Source: Comamonadaceae bacterium PBBC1
Lineage (GTDB): Bacteria > Pseudomonadota > Gammaproteobacteria > Burkholderiales > Burkholderiaceae_C
Reading direction: 5' to 3'
NCBI GenBank assembly: GCA_002256145.1
Contig: NKIP01000014.1
Span: 39,981 to 103,980, forward strand
Length of the DNA: 64,000 bases
Of the stretch, positions 54,735 to 61,708 are shown piece after piece. Made by a program: the position numbers and the translations under genes. Below the pieces are notes generated by a model, which worked only from the letters and a program-made list of their open reading frames with translations, had not been told where the DNA came from and made no database searches. The first letter of the stretch is position 1, and each line of letters begins with the position of its first letter.

Positions 54735-56957
54735 TTAAAAACTGGTTTTCAGGGCCACACGCAGCGTCCGGGGGGCACCTGCGTACAGGTAATAGTGGCC
54801 AAACTGTTTGGGCGATTCGCGCCAATACTGGCGATTGGCCAGGTTGTCGACGGCCAAAGTCCATTGGGTGCGGGTGCCTTTGATGCGCGTGTCGTGGTGC
54901 ACGGCCCAGTCCAGCGTGGTCCATGCGGGCAATTGAACGCTACCGTCTTCGGTGGCTTGGCGCTCTGCCTCGTGGCTCAGGCGCAAGCTGGTGCGCAGGC
55001 CGGGTACGGCCGCAAAGCGGTATTGGGCTTGGGCGCGAAGCGTCATGCGGGGCACGTTCAGGGCGCGTTGGCCGTTGGCGCTGGGGTCGATCACGGCGTT
55101 TTGGCGCAGGGCTTGTATCCAGGCGGCACCCATGTCCAAGGTCCACTGGGCATGCGTCATGCCAGCCGACAAGTCCAGTCCCCGGTGACGGGCTTGGCCG
55201 TCGATTTTTCGGGTGCAGGTGTTGTCTTCGTCGCAGGTGCCTTCGTCGCCCGCCACGGGACGCGTGATGTCAAACCCACTCGCTTGCCAGCGCGTTTGGG
55301 CCCATTGGCCTTTGACACCGATCTCCGTTTGATGGCTGCGCAGCGCTGGCAGGGCCTGTCCAGCGTTGGTGTAACGGCTGCGGTTGGGTGCGACATCGGT
55401 TTCAATGCCTTCGCCGTAACTGCCATACACCGAATAAGCCGGTGTGATCTGGTGCGTCACAGCCAGCCACGGGGTGTTAAAGCTGCGCTGGTCCTGCACG
55501 GCTCGGCTGCCGTCGGTGCGTTGGCTGGCGCGGTTGAGCTGTGTGTGGCGCATGCCCAGCCACAGCGCGGTTTGTGTGTTGAGTTCAATGCGGTTGCGCA
55601 GAGCCACTTCGGTGGTGTACTCGCTGCGCTCGGTGTTCAGCTCGCTTGGGGTGGGCTGGGCCACGGGGCTGTCAGATGTGCCGTCAATGTTGCCGGTGCC
55701 GGCCCAGTTGTAGGCCTGCATGAAAGAGGGGCGGTCGAGCAATCGGCTGCGCTGCACACTCAGACTCAGGTTGTGACGCAGGCCTGCCCAAGTCTGCTGG
55801 CCACTGAGTTCGGTGTGCAGCGCATCGCTGCTGCGGCGCTCGTTGTCGCTGCGGTAGTCATACAGGTCAAAGCCGCCGTTGCTGCAGTACTTGTTGCCGA
55901 TCCAGTCGCCGTTGGGCATGGTGCAGCCAAAGGCAAAGGTCAAACGGTCGTCGGTGCGCAAGCGCTGTGCGCCGTATTGCGTGGTCCAAAGCCAGCCGCC
56001 GTCGAGGTTTTGCTTGAAGCGCAAGGTGCCCGTGGTGCCCGCAAAAACGCCGGGCACCGACCAGGCTTGGCGCGTGATGTTGCGTGTGCCGTCCACGGTG
56101 GGTGGCAGGGTGGGCACGCCGTTCAGGGGATCGGTGGCGTTGGCCAGCAGGCTGTAGGCGTTCACGCCCATTTGCTGGCGCTCGCTGCGCTCGATTTCCC
56201 ACTCCAGGCGGCTGTCGGGCGTGAGGCGCCAGTCCATGGCCAGTGCAAACAGTTTGCGGTGGCCTTCGGTGTTCTTGATGTACGGGTTCAGGTCTTCGTA
56301 GGCGGCATTGAAGCGGTAGCCCAAAGCCTGATCTTGGCCAAAGCGGCCACCCAGGTCCAGCCCGATGCTGCTGTTTTTGCCCGGGCCATAGCTGGTGCTG
56401 ACCGAGCGGATGCTCTCGTCCTTGGCTGTGGGCGGACGTTTGACCACGTAATTGACCAAACCGCCCGGGGCGCTGGTGCCGGCCTGAATGCCGCTGGTGC
56501 CTTTGAACAGCTCGATGCGCTCCTTGTTGTCCATGCCGATCATGGTTTCGGCCGAAATGGGCAGGCCTTCGCGGCGGTAGTTGTAGCGGTTGTCCAAGGT
56601 GTAGCCGCGCACGCTCAGACTGTCCCAATAGGCAGGCGAGTTGTAGCTGTCGGCCACGCTGGCGTCCAGGCGCAAGGCGTCGGACACACGCTGTGCGCCA
56701 ATGTCTTGCAGGGTCTGCTGGTCGATGGTCACCGCGCTGAAAGGCGCTTTGCGCAAGGGCACATCGCCAAAGCCGCTGACCTGCGAGGGGGCCGAGCCGG
56801 TGATGGTGATTTCACTCACCGCTGGCGTTTGAGCTTGAGCTTGGGCACAGCCCCAAGCCAGACAAGCCACTGCGCTGGCGATGTGGGTGACGCGGCAAGT
56901 CAAACGCTCAGAAGAGCGGAGCGAACTGGACGAAAAAAATGGCGAAAAAAGTGCCAT
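54735..56957 (-). CDS. TonB-dependent outer-membrane receptor, predicted thiamine importer
   Basis: A 740-aa TonB-dependent receptor. The signal peptide ends near CAQAQAQ, followed by the plug domain (DALRLDASVADSYNSP, RIELFKGTSGIQAGTSAPGG, LVNYVVKRP) and a beta-barrel ending in the aromatic C-terminal strand (LRVALKTSF). By sequence class it resembles siderophore receptors. A TPP riboswitch in its leader indicates control by thiamine pyrophosphate, so its likely cargo is thiamine or a precursor; receptors with this arrangement are known from comparative genomics. No thiamine biosynthesis gene is adjacent. The ATG at 56,957 has GAAGGA upstream at a suitable distance. Confidence 0.9.
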   Translation of the reverse strand: MALFSPFFSSSSLRSSERLTCRVTHIASAVACLAWGCAQAQAQTPAVSEITITGSAPSQVSGFGDVPLRKAPFSAVTIDQQTLQDIGAQRVSDALRLDASVADSYNSPAYWDSLSVRGYTLDNRYNYRREGLPISAETMIGMDNKERIELFKGTSGIQAGTSAPGGLVNYVVKRPPTAKDESIRSVSTSYGPGKNSSIGLDLGGRFGQDQALGYRFNAAYEDLNPYIKNTEGHRKLFALAMDWRLTPDSRLEWEIERSERQQMGVNAYSLLANATDPLNGVPTLPPTVDGTRNITRQAWSVPGVFAGTTGTLRFKQNLDGGWLWTTQYGAQRLRTDDRLTFAFGCTMPNGDWIGNKYCSNGGFDLYDYRSDNERRSSDALHTELSGQQTWAGLRHNLSLSVQRSRLLDRPSFMQAYNWAGTGNIDGTSDSPVAQPTPSELNTERSEYTTEVALRNRIELNTQTALWLGMRHTQLNRASQRTDGSRAVQDQRSFNTPWLAVTHQITPAYSVYGSYGEGIETDVAPNRSRYTNAGQALPALRSHQTEIGVKGQWAQTRWQASGFDITRPVAGDEGTCDEDNTCTRKIDGQARHRGLDLSAGMTHAQWTLDMGAAWIQALRQNAVIDPSANGQRALNVPRMTLRAQAQYRFAAVPGLRTSLRLSHEAERQATEDGSVQLPAWTTLDWAVHHDTRIKGTRTQWTLAVDNLANRQYWRESPKQFGHYYLYAGAPRTLRVALKTSF

Positions 56958-57038
56958 GACGTTTTTCCTTCAACGTAATGGCAGGTCGGCTGGCTGGGAA
57001 CAGGATGCGTCCAGACTTGGACGCCGTTCTTTTGACAA

Positions 57039-57121
57039 GCTTCCCTGCGCGAGGATTACCTCAATCAGGTTCAAAGGGACTTTCTCAGTCGAAGGCCTCA
57101 CGGCTTTCAACACCCCTAGCG
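57039..57121 (-). promoter_or_regulatory. TPP riboswitch (THI element)
   Basis: On the minus strand the sequence shows the conserved THI-box pieces in order: TAGGGGTG, then CTGAGA, then GAACCTGAT, then GGTAATCC, then GCGCAGGGAAGC. These match the aptamer core that binds thiamine pyrophosphate. It ends 81 bp before the TonB receptor start. A GCGTCC/GGACGC hairpin between aptamer and start (57,008-57,025) could be part of the expression platform; there is no U-tract, so control may be at translation. Confidence 0.93.
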
Positions 57122-57249
57122 AATGCGCCGCAGAATTGCGGCGCGAGGTGGATTCTATGTCAGGGCGCTGACCACTGCGTGGGCAGGGGGTTTGCCTGTG
57201 CTTGGGGTCCCACAAAATGCAGGGCACCCACAAAGGGCGGGCATCTCGT

Positions 57250-57275
57250 TGTAGGAGCGGCGCCCTCGCCGCGAA
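57250..57275 (+). repeat. REP-like hairpin
   Basis: TGTAGGAGCGGCGCCCTCGC followed by CGCGAA has a GTAG head and the palindrome GCGGCG/CGCCGC. It directly abuts the cas2 remnant and is the same as the elements at 60,263 and 60,410. Confidence 0.7.
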
Positions 57276-57285
57276 GGATGCATTG

Positions 57286-57443
57286 GCGCATTGGCTCCAG
57301 CAGGGTTTGCAGCTCGGCCACACTGAGCCAGCACTCGTAAAACGACTTTTGCTCGCCCAGCGCGTGGTGCTGCACATCGCGCGGTGCGCGGCGGCGAATG
57401 GGGTTTTGGCGCAAACGCGGTATTTGGCAAGCTGGCCGATGGG
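57286..57443 (-). pseudogene. cas2 remnant (internal and end deletions)
   Basis: This 158-bp stretch is clearly homologous at DNA level to 62,927-63,149, the 5' part and leader of the intact cas2 at 62,807. Shared peptide pieces are NPIRRRA, RDVQHHALG and QKSFYECWLSVAELQTLLE. About 65 bp covering the start codon and first beta-strand (including the catalytic Asp) are missing, with the junction at a GTTTT repeat. The 3' half of the gene is replaced by a REP-like element. It cannot encode a working Cas2. It lies 5.6 kb from the intact gene, in the same orientation. Confidence 0.88.
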
Positions 57444-57461
57444 CAGGTTTTGCACAGTTGA

Positions 57462-57493
57462 AATTTAAATCAGCTAATATGAATGTTTAAATT
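57462..57493. promoter_or_regulatory. Inverted repeat before hipB, possible HipB operator
   Basis: AATTTAAA (57,462) and TTTAAATT (57,486) flank 16 bp just upstream of hipB in a short AT-rich stretch that also contains TATAAA at 57,505. HipB-type antitoxins repress their own promoter through such repeats. Confidence 0.35.
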
Positions 57494-57519
57494 TATTAAA
57501 AGCTTATAAAATACTTTTT

Positions 57520-57855
57520 ATGAATGGAACCGATACGCTCCCTTTACCCGTCACGCGCAGCCTTGCGCGTTTGGGGCAGGCCATGTCGCTGGCGCGGCGG
57601 CGCAGGCATTTTTCTCAACAAGACTTGGCCGAGCGCATAGGTGCGTCGGTGACCACGGTCAGGCGCATGGAGGCGGGCCACCCCGGCACGGCGCTGGTGC
57701 ATTTCGCCCGGGCGATGCAGGTTTTTGGCGAACTGGGCCAGCTGGACCAGTTGCTCGATACGCCCCAAGACACCATTGGCTTGGCCTTGATGGACGAGCA
57801 GTTGCCCCAAAGGGTGCGCAAGTCGCGCAAAACACCAGAGTCTGGGGCGTTTTGA
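57520..57855 (+). CDS. hipB: HipB-like antitoxin (XRE-family)
   Basis: A 111-aa protein with a Cro/C1-type helix-turn-helix at about residues 20-70 (ARRRRHFSQQDLAERIGASV, TTVRRMEAGHPG). Such proteins bind and neutralise HipA and repress the operon. The stop codon overlaps the hipA ATG (TGATG), the classical hipBA arrangement. The C-terminal tail is basic and short. It lies immediately after the cas2 remnant, on the strand opposite to the cas genes. Confidence 0.88.
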   Translation: MNGTDTLPLPVTRSLARLGQAMSLARRRRHFSQQDLAERIGASVTTVRRMEAGHPGTALVHFARAMQVFGELGQLDQLLDTPQDTIGLALMDEQLPQRVRKSRKTPESGAF

Positions 57856-59159
57856 TGGCAACACCCAGTGCTTTCAAATCGGGGCCTGTGCGCAAGACCT
57901 TGGATGTTTTTTTGGGGCAGGCAGAGAGCCCGTTGGGACGGCTCATTTTTGTCAAGGACGGGCAACGTGAGTTTTCACAGTTTGCGTACAGCCCTGCGTG
58001 GTTGACGCACCCACGCTGTTTTGATGTGTCGCCCGATCTCAGCCGCACCATGGGTTATCAATTGCACAAGCCACCCACTCAAAACGACAGCTGTTTTTGG
58101 GGGGCGCTGGCCGACACCGAGCCTGACGCCTGGGGCCGCCGTGTGATTGCGCGTGCGCACGCCAAGGCCCGGGCCAAAGATGCGGCTCTGGCACCACTGA
58201 CCGAACTGGATTATTTGGCTGCGGTGGATGATTTCAGCCGCGTTGGGGCGCTGCGTTTGCGCCACGAACAAGGTCAATACCTGCGCAGCGTGGCCGATGG
58301 TGAGCGCACCACACCCGCGTTTTTGGAGTTGGAAAAAATCCTGAGCGCATCGCGTGCCGTGGAGCTGAGCCAAGAGACGAGTGCAGACTTGGCGTATCTG
58401 CAGGGCAAGGGCACATCTTTGGGTGGCATGCGTCCCAAATGCACGCTGCAAGACACGGACGGCTCCTTGTGTTTGGCCAAGTTCCCCAGTGTGGGTGACG
58501 CGCGCGCCGTCACCCGTGGCGAGGTGTTGGCCTTGCACTTGGCCCGCTCGGCGGGCATCGACACCGCTGCGGCGCGGGTGGTGATGGTGCAGGGTGCCCC
58601 GGTAGCGGTTGTCAAACGCTTTGACCGAACGCCTGAGCATCAGCGCATTCCCTACATGTCGGGGGCCACCTTGCTCCAAGCGCGTCGTGATGACGAGCAT
58701 TCGTATACCGAAATTCTGGATGTGATGCGGGCTAAATGTGACGATTACACCCGCGATGCGCGGCAGTTGTGGCGCAGATTGGTGTTCAACCACCTGATCA
58801 CCAATGTGGATGACCACCTGCAAAACATCGGCTTTTTGTACAGCGGCCAGAACCTGTGGCGCTTGTCGCCTGCGTTTGATTTGAATCCGTTCCCTGACAA
58901 GACGCCAGAGTCGAAAACCTGGTTGAGCGAGGACACGGGGCCGATCACCTCGGTGCAACAGTTGATGGCACAGGCGTTTCGATTTGAGTTGACGCCTGGG
59001 CAGGCTCAAACGGTGCTGACTGAGGTGCTGGCGGCTGTTGTGCGGTGGAAAGAGGTGGCCACGTCAGCCGATGTGGGTTTGCAAGCCGCTGAAGTTGCAG
59101 ATTTCAGGCCTGCGTTTGAACATGCAGCACGGCAAGAAGCACAAACCCTTTTGGCTTAA
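57855..59159 (+). CDS. hipA: HipA-like serine/threonine kinase toxin
   Basis: A 434-aa HipA-family kinase. The chain shows SLGGMRPK (residues 188-195, nucleotide-binding loop), CLAKF with the ATP-binding lysine at about 209, the catalytic TNVDDHLQNIGF near 316-327, and SPAFDLNPFP with the metal-binding Asp near 342. All key residues are kept, so activity is expected. HipA of E. coli phosphorylates glutamyl-tRNA synthetase and triggers persistence; the target here is unknown. Start is the ATG overlapping the hipB stop. It converges with vapBC. Confidence 0.9.
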   Translation: MATPSAFKSGPVRKTLDVFLGQAESPLGRLIFVKDGQREFSQFAYSPAWLTHPRCFDVSPDLSRTMGYQLHKPPTQNDSCFWGALADTEPDAWGRRVIARAHAKARAKDAALAPLTELDYLAAVDDFSRVGALRLRHEQGQYLRSVADGERTTPAFLELEKILSASRAVELSQETSADLAYLQGKGTSLGGMRPKCTLQDTDGSLCLAKFPSVGDARAVTRGEVLALHLARSAGIDTAAARVVMVQGAPVAVVKRFDRTPEHQRIPYMSGATLLQARRDDEHSYTEILDVMRAKCDDYTRDARQLWRRLVFNHLITNVDDHLQNIGFLYSGQNLWRLSPAFDLNPFPDKTPESKTWLSEDTGPITSVQQLMAQAFRFELTPGQAQTVLTEVLAAVVRWKEVATSADVGLQAAEVADFRPAFEHAARQEAQTLLA

Positions 59160-59262
59160 GCGCCGAATCGGTAGCGCCCCAAGCCCATAGCTTGGTTGGT
59201 GGTCACGTCCATGAGGATGCTTTCGTGCGCGGCACAAGTTGTGCTCGTCGGGCAGGGGTACT

Positions 59263-59736
59263 TTATGCGCGTTGGCTGTCTGGGCGTATTTGTTCTACGC
59301 CAATGTCTGCCCATCCAAGGCGGGACCAAGCTTGGTCGGCCGTCAATGCAGTGGCGTTGCGTGATTGCGCCAGTGCCAGGCAGCAGCGATCGCCCAGTGA
59401 CAAACCTTGTGCGCGGGTGCCGCTTCGCAGTGCAGCGCTGGTCAGGGCCAATGCGGTGTCAAAAGCAGAGATTTCGAGCGGCAAGGCAGCACAAAGGGCG
59501 GCTTGGTCGGCGCTGCTCATGCCCTGGTCTGCGCATTTGCTGAGCACTTCGGCCAAATTGACGCTGCTCATGATGGCTTGTCCTTGCTCAATGCACTGTT
59601 GGACACGCTGTGCACCTGGCTCTCCATTCAAGTAGGCGAGCAATGCGGAGGCGTCCAGTACGAAGCAGGGGGTGTGCTCGTGATCATTGGCGGTGAGGAC
59701 CGTGGCTTGGGTATGCAGGGTTTTTTGGCGGGTCAT
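59263..59736 (-). CDS. vapC: VapC-like PIN-domain ribonuclease toxin
   Basis: A 157-aa PIN-domain protein. The acidic active-site residues are visible: D in CFVLDASALLAYL, E in NLAEVLSKC, D in LSLGDRCCLA, and D in LTADQAW. VapC toxins cleave initiator tRNA or rRNA; the target here is unknown. The ATG overlaps the vapB stop in ATGA, fixing the start, although about 20 residues precede the first PIN strand, longer than usual. Confidence 0.88.
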   Translation of the reverse strand: MTRQKTLHTQATVLTANDHEHTPCFVLDASALLAYLNGEPGAQRVQQCIEQGQAIMSSVNLAEVLSKCADQGMSSADQAALCAALPLEISAFDTALALTSAALRSGTRAQGLSLGDRCCLALAQSRNATALTADQAWSRLGWADIGVEQIRPDSQRA

Positions 59737-59990
59737 GCGGATTCATCGCGCTCGGTCTCGCTGCGTCGTTCATTCAAAAAATCTTGTACCAGTTGCGGTT
59801 GGGTGCCCGGTGGGGTGCTTTTTTGAAACAAAGCGCGGGCTTTTTCGAGTTGTTTTTTTCGGGTGCTGAGGTGGACTTCGCCGTTGAGGATGTCCCACAC
59901 CACGGTGTCGCCCTCGTTCAGGTCAAGGCTGCGGCGGATGGGGGCGGGTATGACCACGCGCCCGCCTTCGGATATTTTCATTTCGTACAT
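59733..59990 (-). CDS. vapB: VapB-like antitoxin (AbrB/SpoVT fold)
   Basis: An 85-aa protein: an N-terminal swapped-hairpin DNA-binding domain (EMKISEGGRVVIPAPIRRSL, residues 3-22) and a C-terminal tail that would wrap the toxin. The ATG at 59,990 is preferred to an earlier one because GGAGCACC lies directly upstream as a ribosome site. An inverted repeat 43 bp upstream may be the operator for autorepression. It is transcribed before vapC. Confidence 0.88.
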   Translation of the reverse strand: MYEMKISEGGRVVIPAPIRRSLDLNEGDTVVWDILNGEVHLSTRKKQLEKARALFQKSTPPGTQPQLVQDFLNERRSETERDESA

Positions 59991-60032
59991 AAGGTGCTCC
60001 TTTTTGTCTAAAAATGCCATATTTTTAAAAGT

Positions 60033-60058
60033 ATGACATTTTTAATGAAGTATGTCAT
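60033..60058. promoter_or_regulatory. Inverted repeat before vapB, candidate operator
   Basis: ATGACAT (60,033) and ATGTCAT (60,052) are exact inverted repeats with a 12-bp spacer, embedded in an AT-rich promoter zone upstream of vapB. Centre-to-centre spacing of 19 bp is about two helical turns, suitable for binding of antitoxin dimers on one face. Confidence 0.45.
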
Positions 60059-60182
60059 TTTCTGATTTTAATGTGTATACGTGAGCCAATGACTTGGCGA
60101 CAGGCTTTGCCCCGCAGCACGGCGAGCTTGAGCTTTTTGCGCTCATCTTTCATGTCCACTTCCACGACCTGGGGCAGCCATT

Positions 60183-60225
60183 CAAAATGACAAAGAGAAA
60201 ATTCAAACTTCATCGTGTCGAATCA
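60183..60225. repeat. Half of the MITE-like element
   Basis: Read on the minus strand, CCTATTGATTCGACACGATG followed by AAGTTTGAATTTTC matches the terminus of the elements at 46,633 and 46,674. The other half is absent; a REP cluster begins where it would continue. Confidence 0.6.
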
Positions 60226-60450
60226 ATAGGGTGGGGCTCCTACGAAATGCGGGGCATCTCGCTGTAGGAGCGGCGCCCTCGCCGCGATTGAGCCTCGCAG
60301 ACCACCAAGAATCGCCCCGAGGGCGGGGCTCCCACAAAATGCAGGGCATCCACAAAATGCAGGGCACCGCACAAAATGCCGGACATCCACAAAATGCGGG
60401 GCATCTCGCTGTAGGAGCGGCGCCCTCGCCGCGATCAAGCCTCGCAGACC
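60226..60450. repeat. REP cluster with tandem short repeats
   Basis: The block holds two REP-like elements (60,263-60,287 and 60,410-60,434, GTAGGAGCGGCGCCC type), each followed by a shared AGCCTCGCAGACCAC word. Between them are about four tandem units of CACAAAATGC(A/G)GGGCA. No gene is present from 60,021 to 60,487 apart from this and the MITE-like half. The repeats may mark recombination between the toxin genes and the cas genes. Confidence 0.7.
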
Positions 60451-60487
60451 ACTGCCTGACATCTGCGCGAGCCGTAGCCAATGTGCG

Positions 60488-60883
60488 TTATGAAAAACTG
60501 AGCTTTTTGCTGTCGGCTGGCGTGCTGGGCTCAACGCCGTGCTCAAGCGCTCTGAGCTTGTCCATGAACGCATCGCACAGCGTGTTGCCTCCGTCATTGA
60601 ATTGCGTGCCCAAGCCCCAGATGCGGGTGTTTTCGGTCAGGGGGTAGATGCGCACATCGTCTGCGTCTTCGTCAATCAGCTCCCACAGTCGGTCGATGAT
60701 GTTCTCGACGTGCTGGCGTGTGCCTGCCAGCAGGTACACCGAATATTGCAGGCGCACTCCCTCTTTCCGCAAAAAACGCCAAACGCGTTGCAGCCGTTTG
60801 GGGTCGCGAATGTCGTGTGCCAGCAGCCAGCGCTGCGCGTGGCTGTGGGGAATGGACTGTATGCGGTGTGTTTTGGGGGCCAT
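60488..60883 (-). CDS. cas2: Second Cas2-like protein (C-terminally extended)
   Basis: A 131-aa protein with a Cas2 core at residues 18-95: RWLLAHDIRDPKRLQRVWRF with the expected metal-binding Asp (D24), YSVYLLAGTRQHVENIIDRL, and VRIYPLTENTRIWGLG. About 35 residues extend beyond the usual Cas2 end. It is not a copy of the other cas2 in this operon; the two share only the fold. It lies 24 bp after the divergent Cas1-like gene and is the last gene of the operon. The ATG at 60,883 is chosen over a TTG four codons earlier. It should pair with a Cas1 to capture spacers, and the adjacent Cas1-like protein is the obvious partner. Confidence 0.88.
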   Translation of the reverse strand: MAPKTHRIQSIPHSHAQRWLLAHDIRDPKRLQRVWRFLRKEGVRLQYSVYLLAGTRQHVENIIDRLWELIDEDADDVRIYPLTENTRIWGLGTQFNDGGNTLCDAFMDKLRALEHGVEPSTPADSKKLSFS

Positions 60884-60907
60884 GGTGTGGGTCAAGGTGC
60901 AAATGCT

Positions 60908-61705
60908 TCACAGCCAGTGGCTGCGCAGGAATTGTTCAAACGCGTACATGAGCTGCCCAATACGTTGCTGCCAGTGGGCGGCGTGGCGTTCGTAATGGCG
61001 AATGGCCCAGGGCGTGAGCTTGTCGGCTTCGGGCAACAGAGGCGCATGGTGCAGGTCGGTGTGGGCATGCAGGCCAATGACTTGCCCCAAGTCTTCGATC
61101 AGGTTGAGCCCCGGGCGGTGCCAGGCCAGCAGCTCGGGGGCGTTGGTGGCTTGGGTCAGTTGGGCGGCCAGCTCGTGTTGGGCCAGCAGGGCCAGGGCAT
61201 CCACTTGTTGGGCACAGCCTTGGCTGTGTTTCACAAAGTGGGCGTTGCACAGCGCCGTTCTGGGGTTGTGGCGGGCGGCGGCGGTGGTGGGCACGCCGCA
61301 CAAAAGCAATGTTTGCGCGGCGGTGGCGGCGTGTTGCTGAGCCAGCCATTCGGTGTAGTGGGTGGGCCAGGCTTGGTCGTCCAGGGCGTGGGTCAGCAGC
61401 TGGCGCAAGCTGGTTTCTTTGCGGCGTGCGCCCAAGCACCAGCCCAGGGTTTCACCGTTGGTGTCTACCACAGCCAGGGGAATGCCGCTTTTCATGCAAG
61501 CCATGAGGGCGCGGGCGCTGATGTCCAGCGTGCTGCTGCACACGATGCGCGAGACGTGGTGCAGCGGAATGCGCCGCTCGGGCAAATCTTTGCGCTCAAT
61601 GCGCAGGCGTTGCGCAGCGTCCAGGTCCAAGCGCTGGGCGCTGCCGTTGTGCAGGTAAAGGGGCAGGGCGTTCATGGCGCGGGTGTGCAGGGCGTGGCGT
61701 TGCAT
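60908..61705 (-). CDS. Divergent Cas1-like protein, active site apparently altered
   Basis: A 265-aa protein placed 3 bp after the canonical cas1. The N-terminal part resembles the Cas1 beta-domain (LPERRIPLHHVSRIVCSSTL, ISARALMACMKSGIPLAVVD). The helical domain is shorter than in Cas1 (usually 320-350 aa in total). The canonical LHxxxxxxxSLaxDLxE block cannot be found; at its place is PGLNLIEDLGQVIGLHAHTD. LAQHELAAQL might contain a remnant of the first catalytic Glu. It is therefore probably a non-canonical or inactive Cas1 paralogue acting as a structural partner. Another origin for the fold cannot be excluded without structure prediction. It is part of a four-gene operon with two cas2 genes. 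Confidence 0.75.
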   Translation of the reverse strand: MQRHALHTRAMNALPLYLHNGSAQRLDLDAAQRLRIERKDLPERRIPLHHVSRIVCSSTLDISARALMACMKSGIPLAVVDTNGETLGWCLGARRKETSLRQLLTHALDDQAWPTHYTEWLAQQHAATAAQTLLLCGVPTTAAARHNPRTALCNAHFVKHSQGCAQQVDALALLAQHELAAQLTQATNAPELLAWHRPGLNLIEDLGQVIGLHAHTDLHHAPLLPEADKLTPWAIRHYERHAAHWQQRIGQLMYAFEQFLRSHWL

Positions 61706-61708
61706 GGT

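Noticed and set aside
54735..56957. Naming the TonB receptor after a siderophore (FhuA/FpvA type)
   Set aside because: The TPP riboswitch argues against iron regulation, and no Fur-box-like sequence is seen upstream.
54795..56978. A 727-residue open frame on the + strand opposite the TonB receptor
   Set aside because: It is a complementary shadow of the receptor gene, with Val/Ala/Gly-rich composition, no motifs and no ribosome site.
60055..60213. A 52-residue frame on the - strand starting within the MITE-like half element
   Set aside because: It begins in a repeat end, has no ribosome site or recognisable motif, and overlaps the vapB promoter zone; probably chance.
60339..60410. Tandem CACAAAATGC repeats as a CRISPR array
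   Set aside because: Units are contiguous and short, without spacers of constant length; they belong to the REP cluster.
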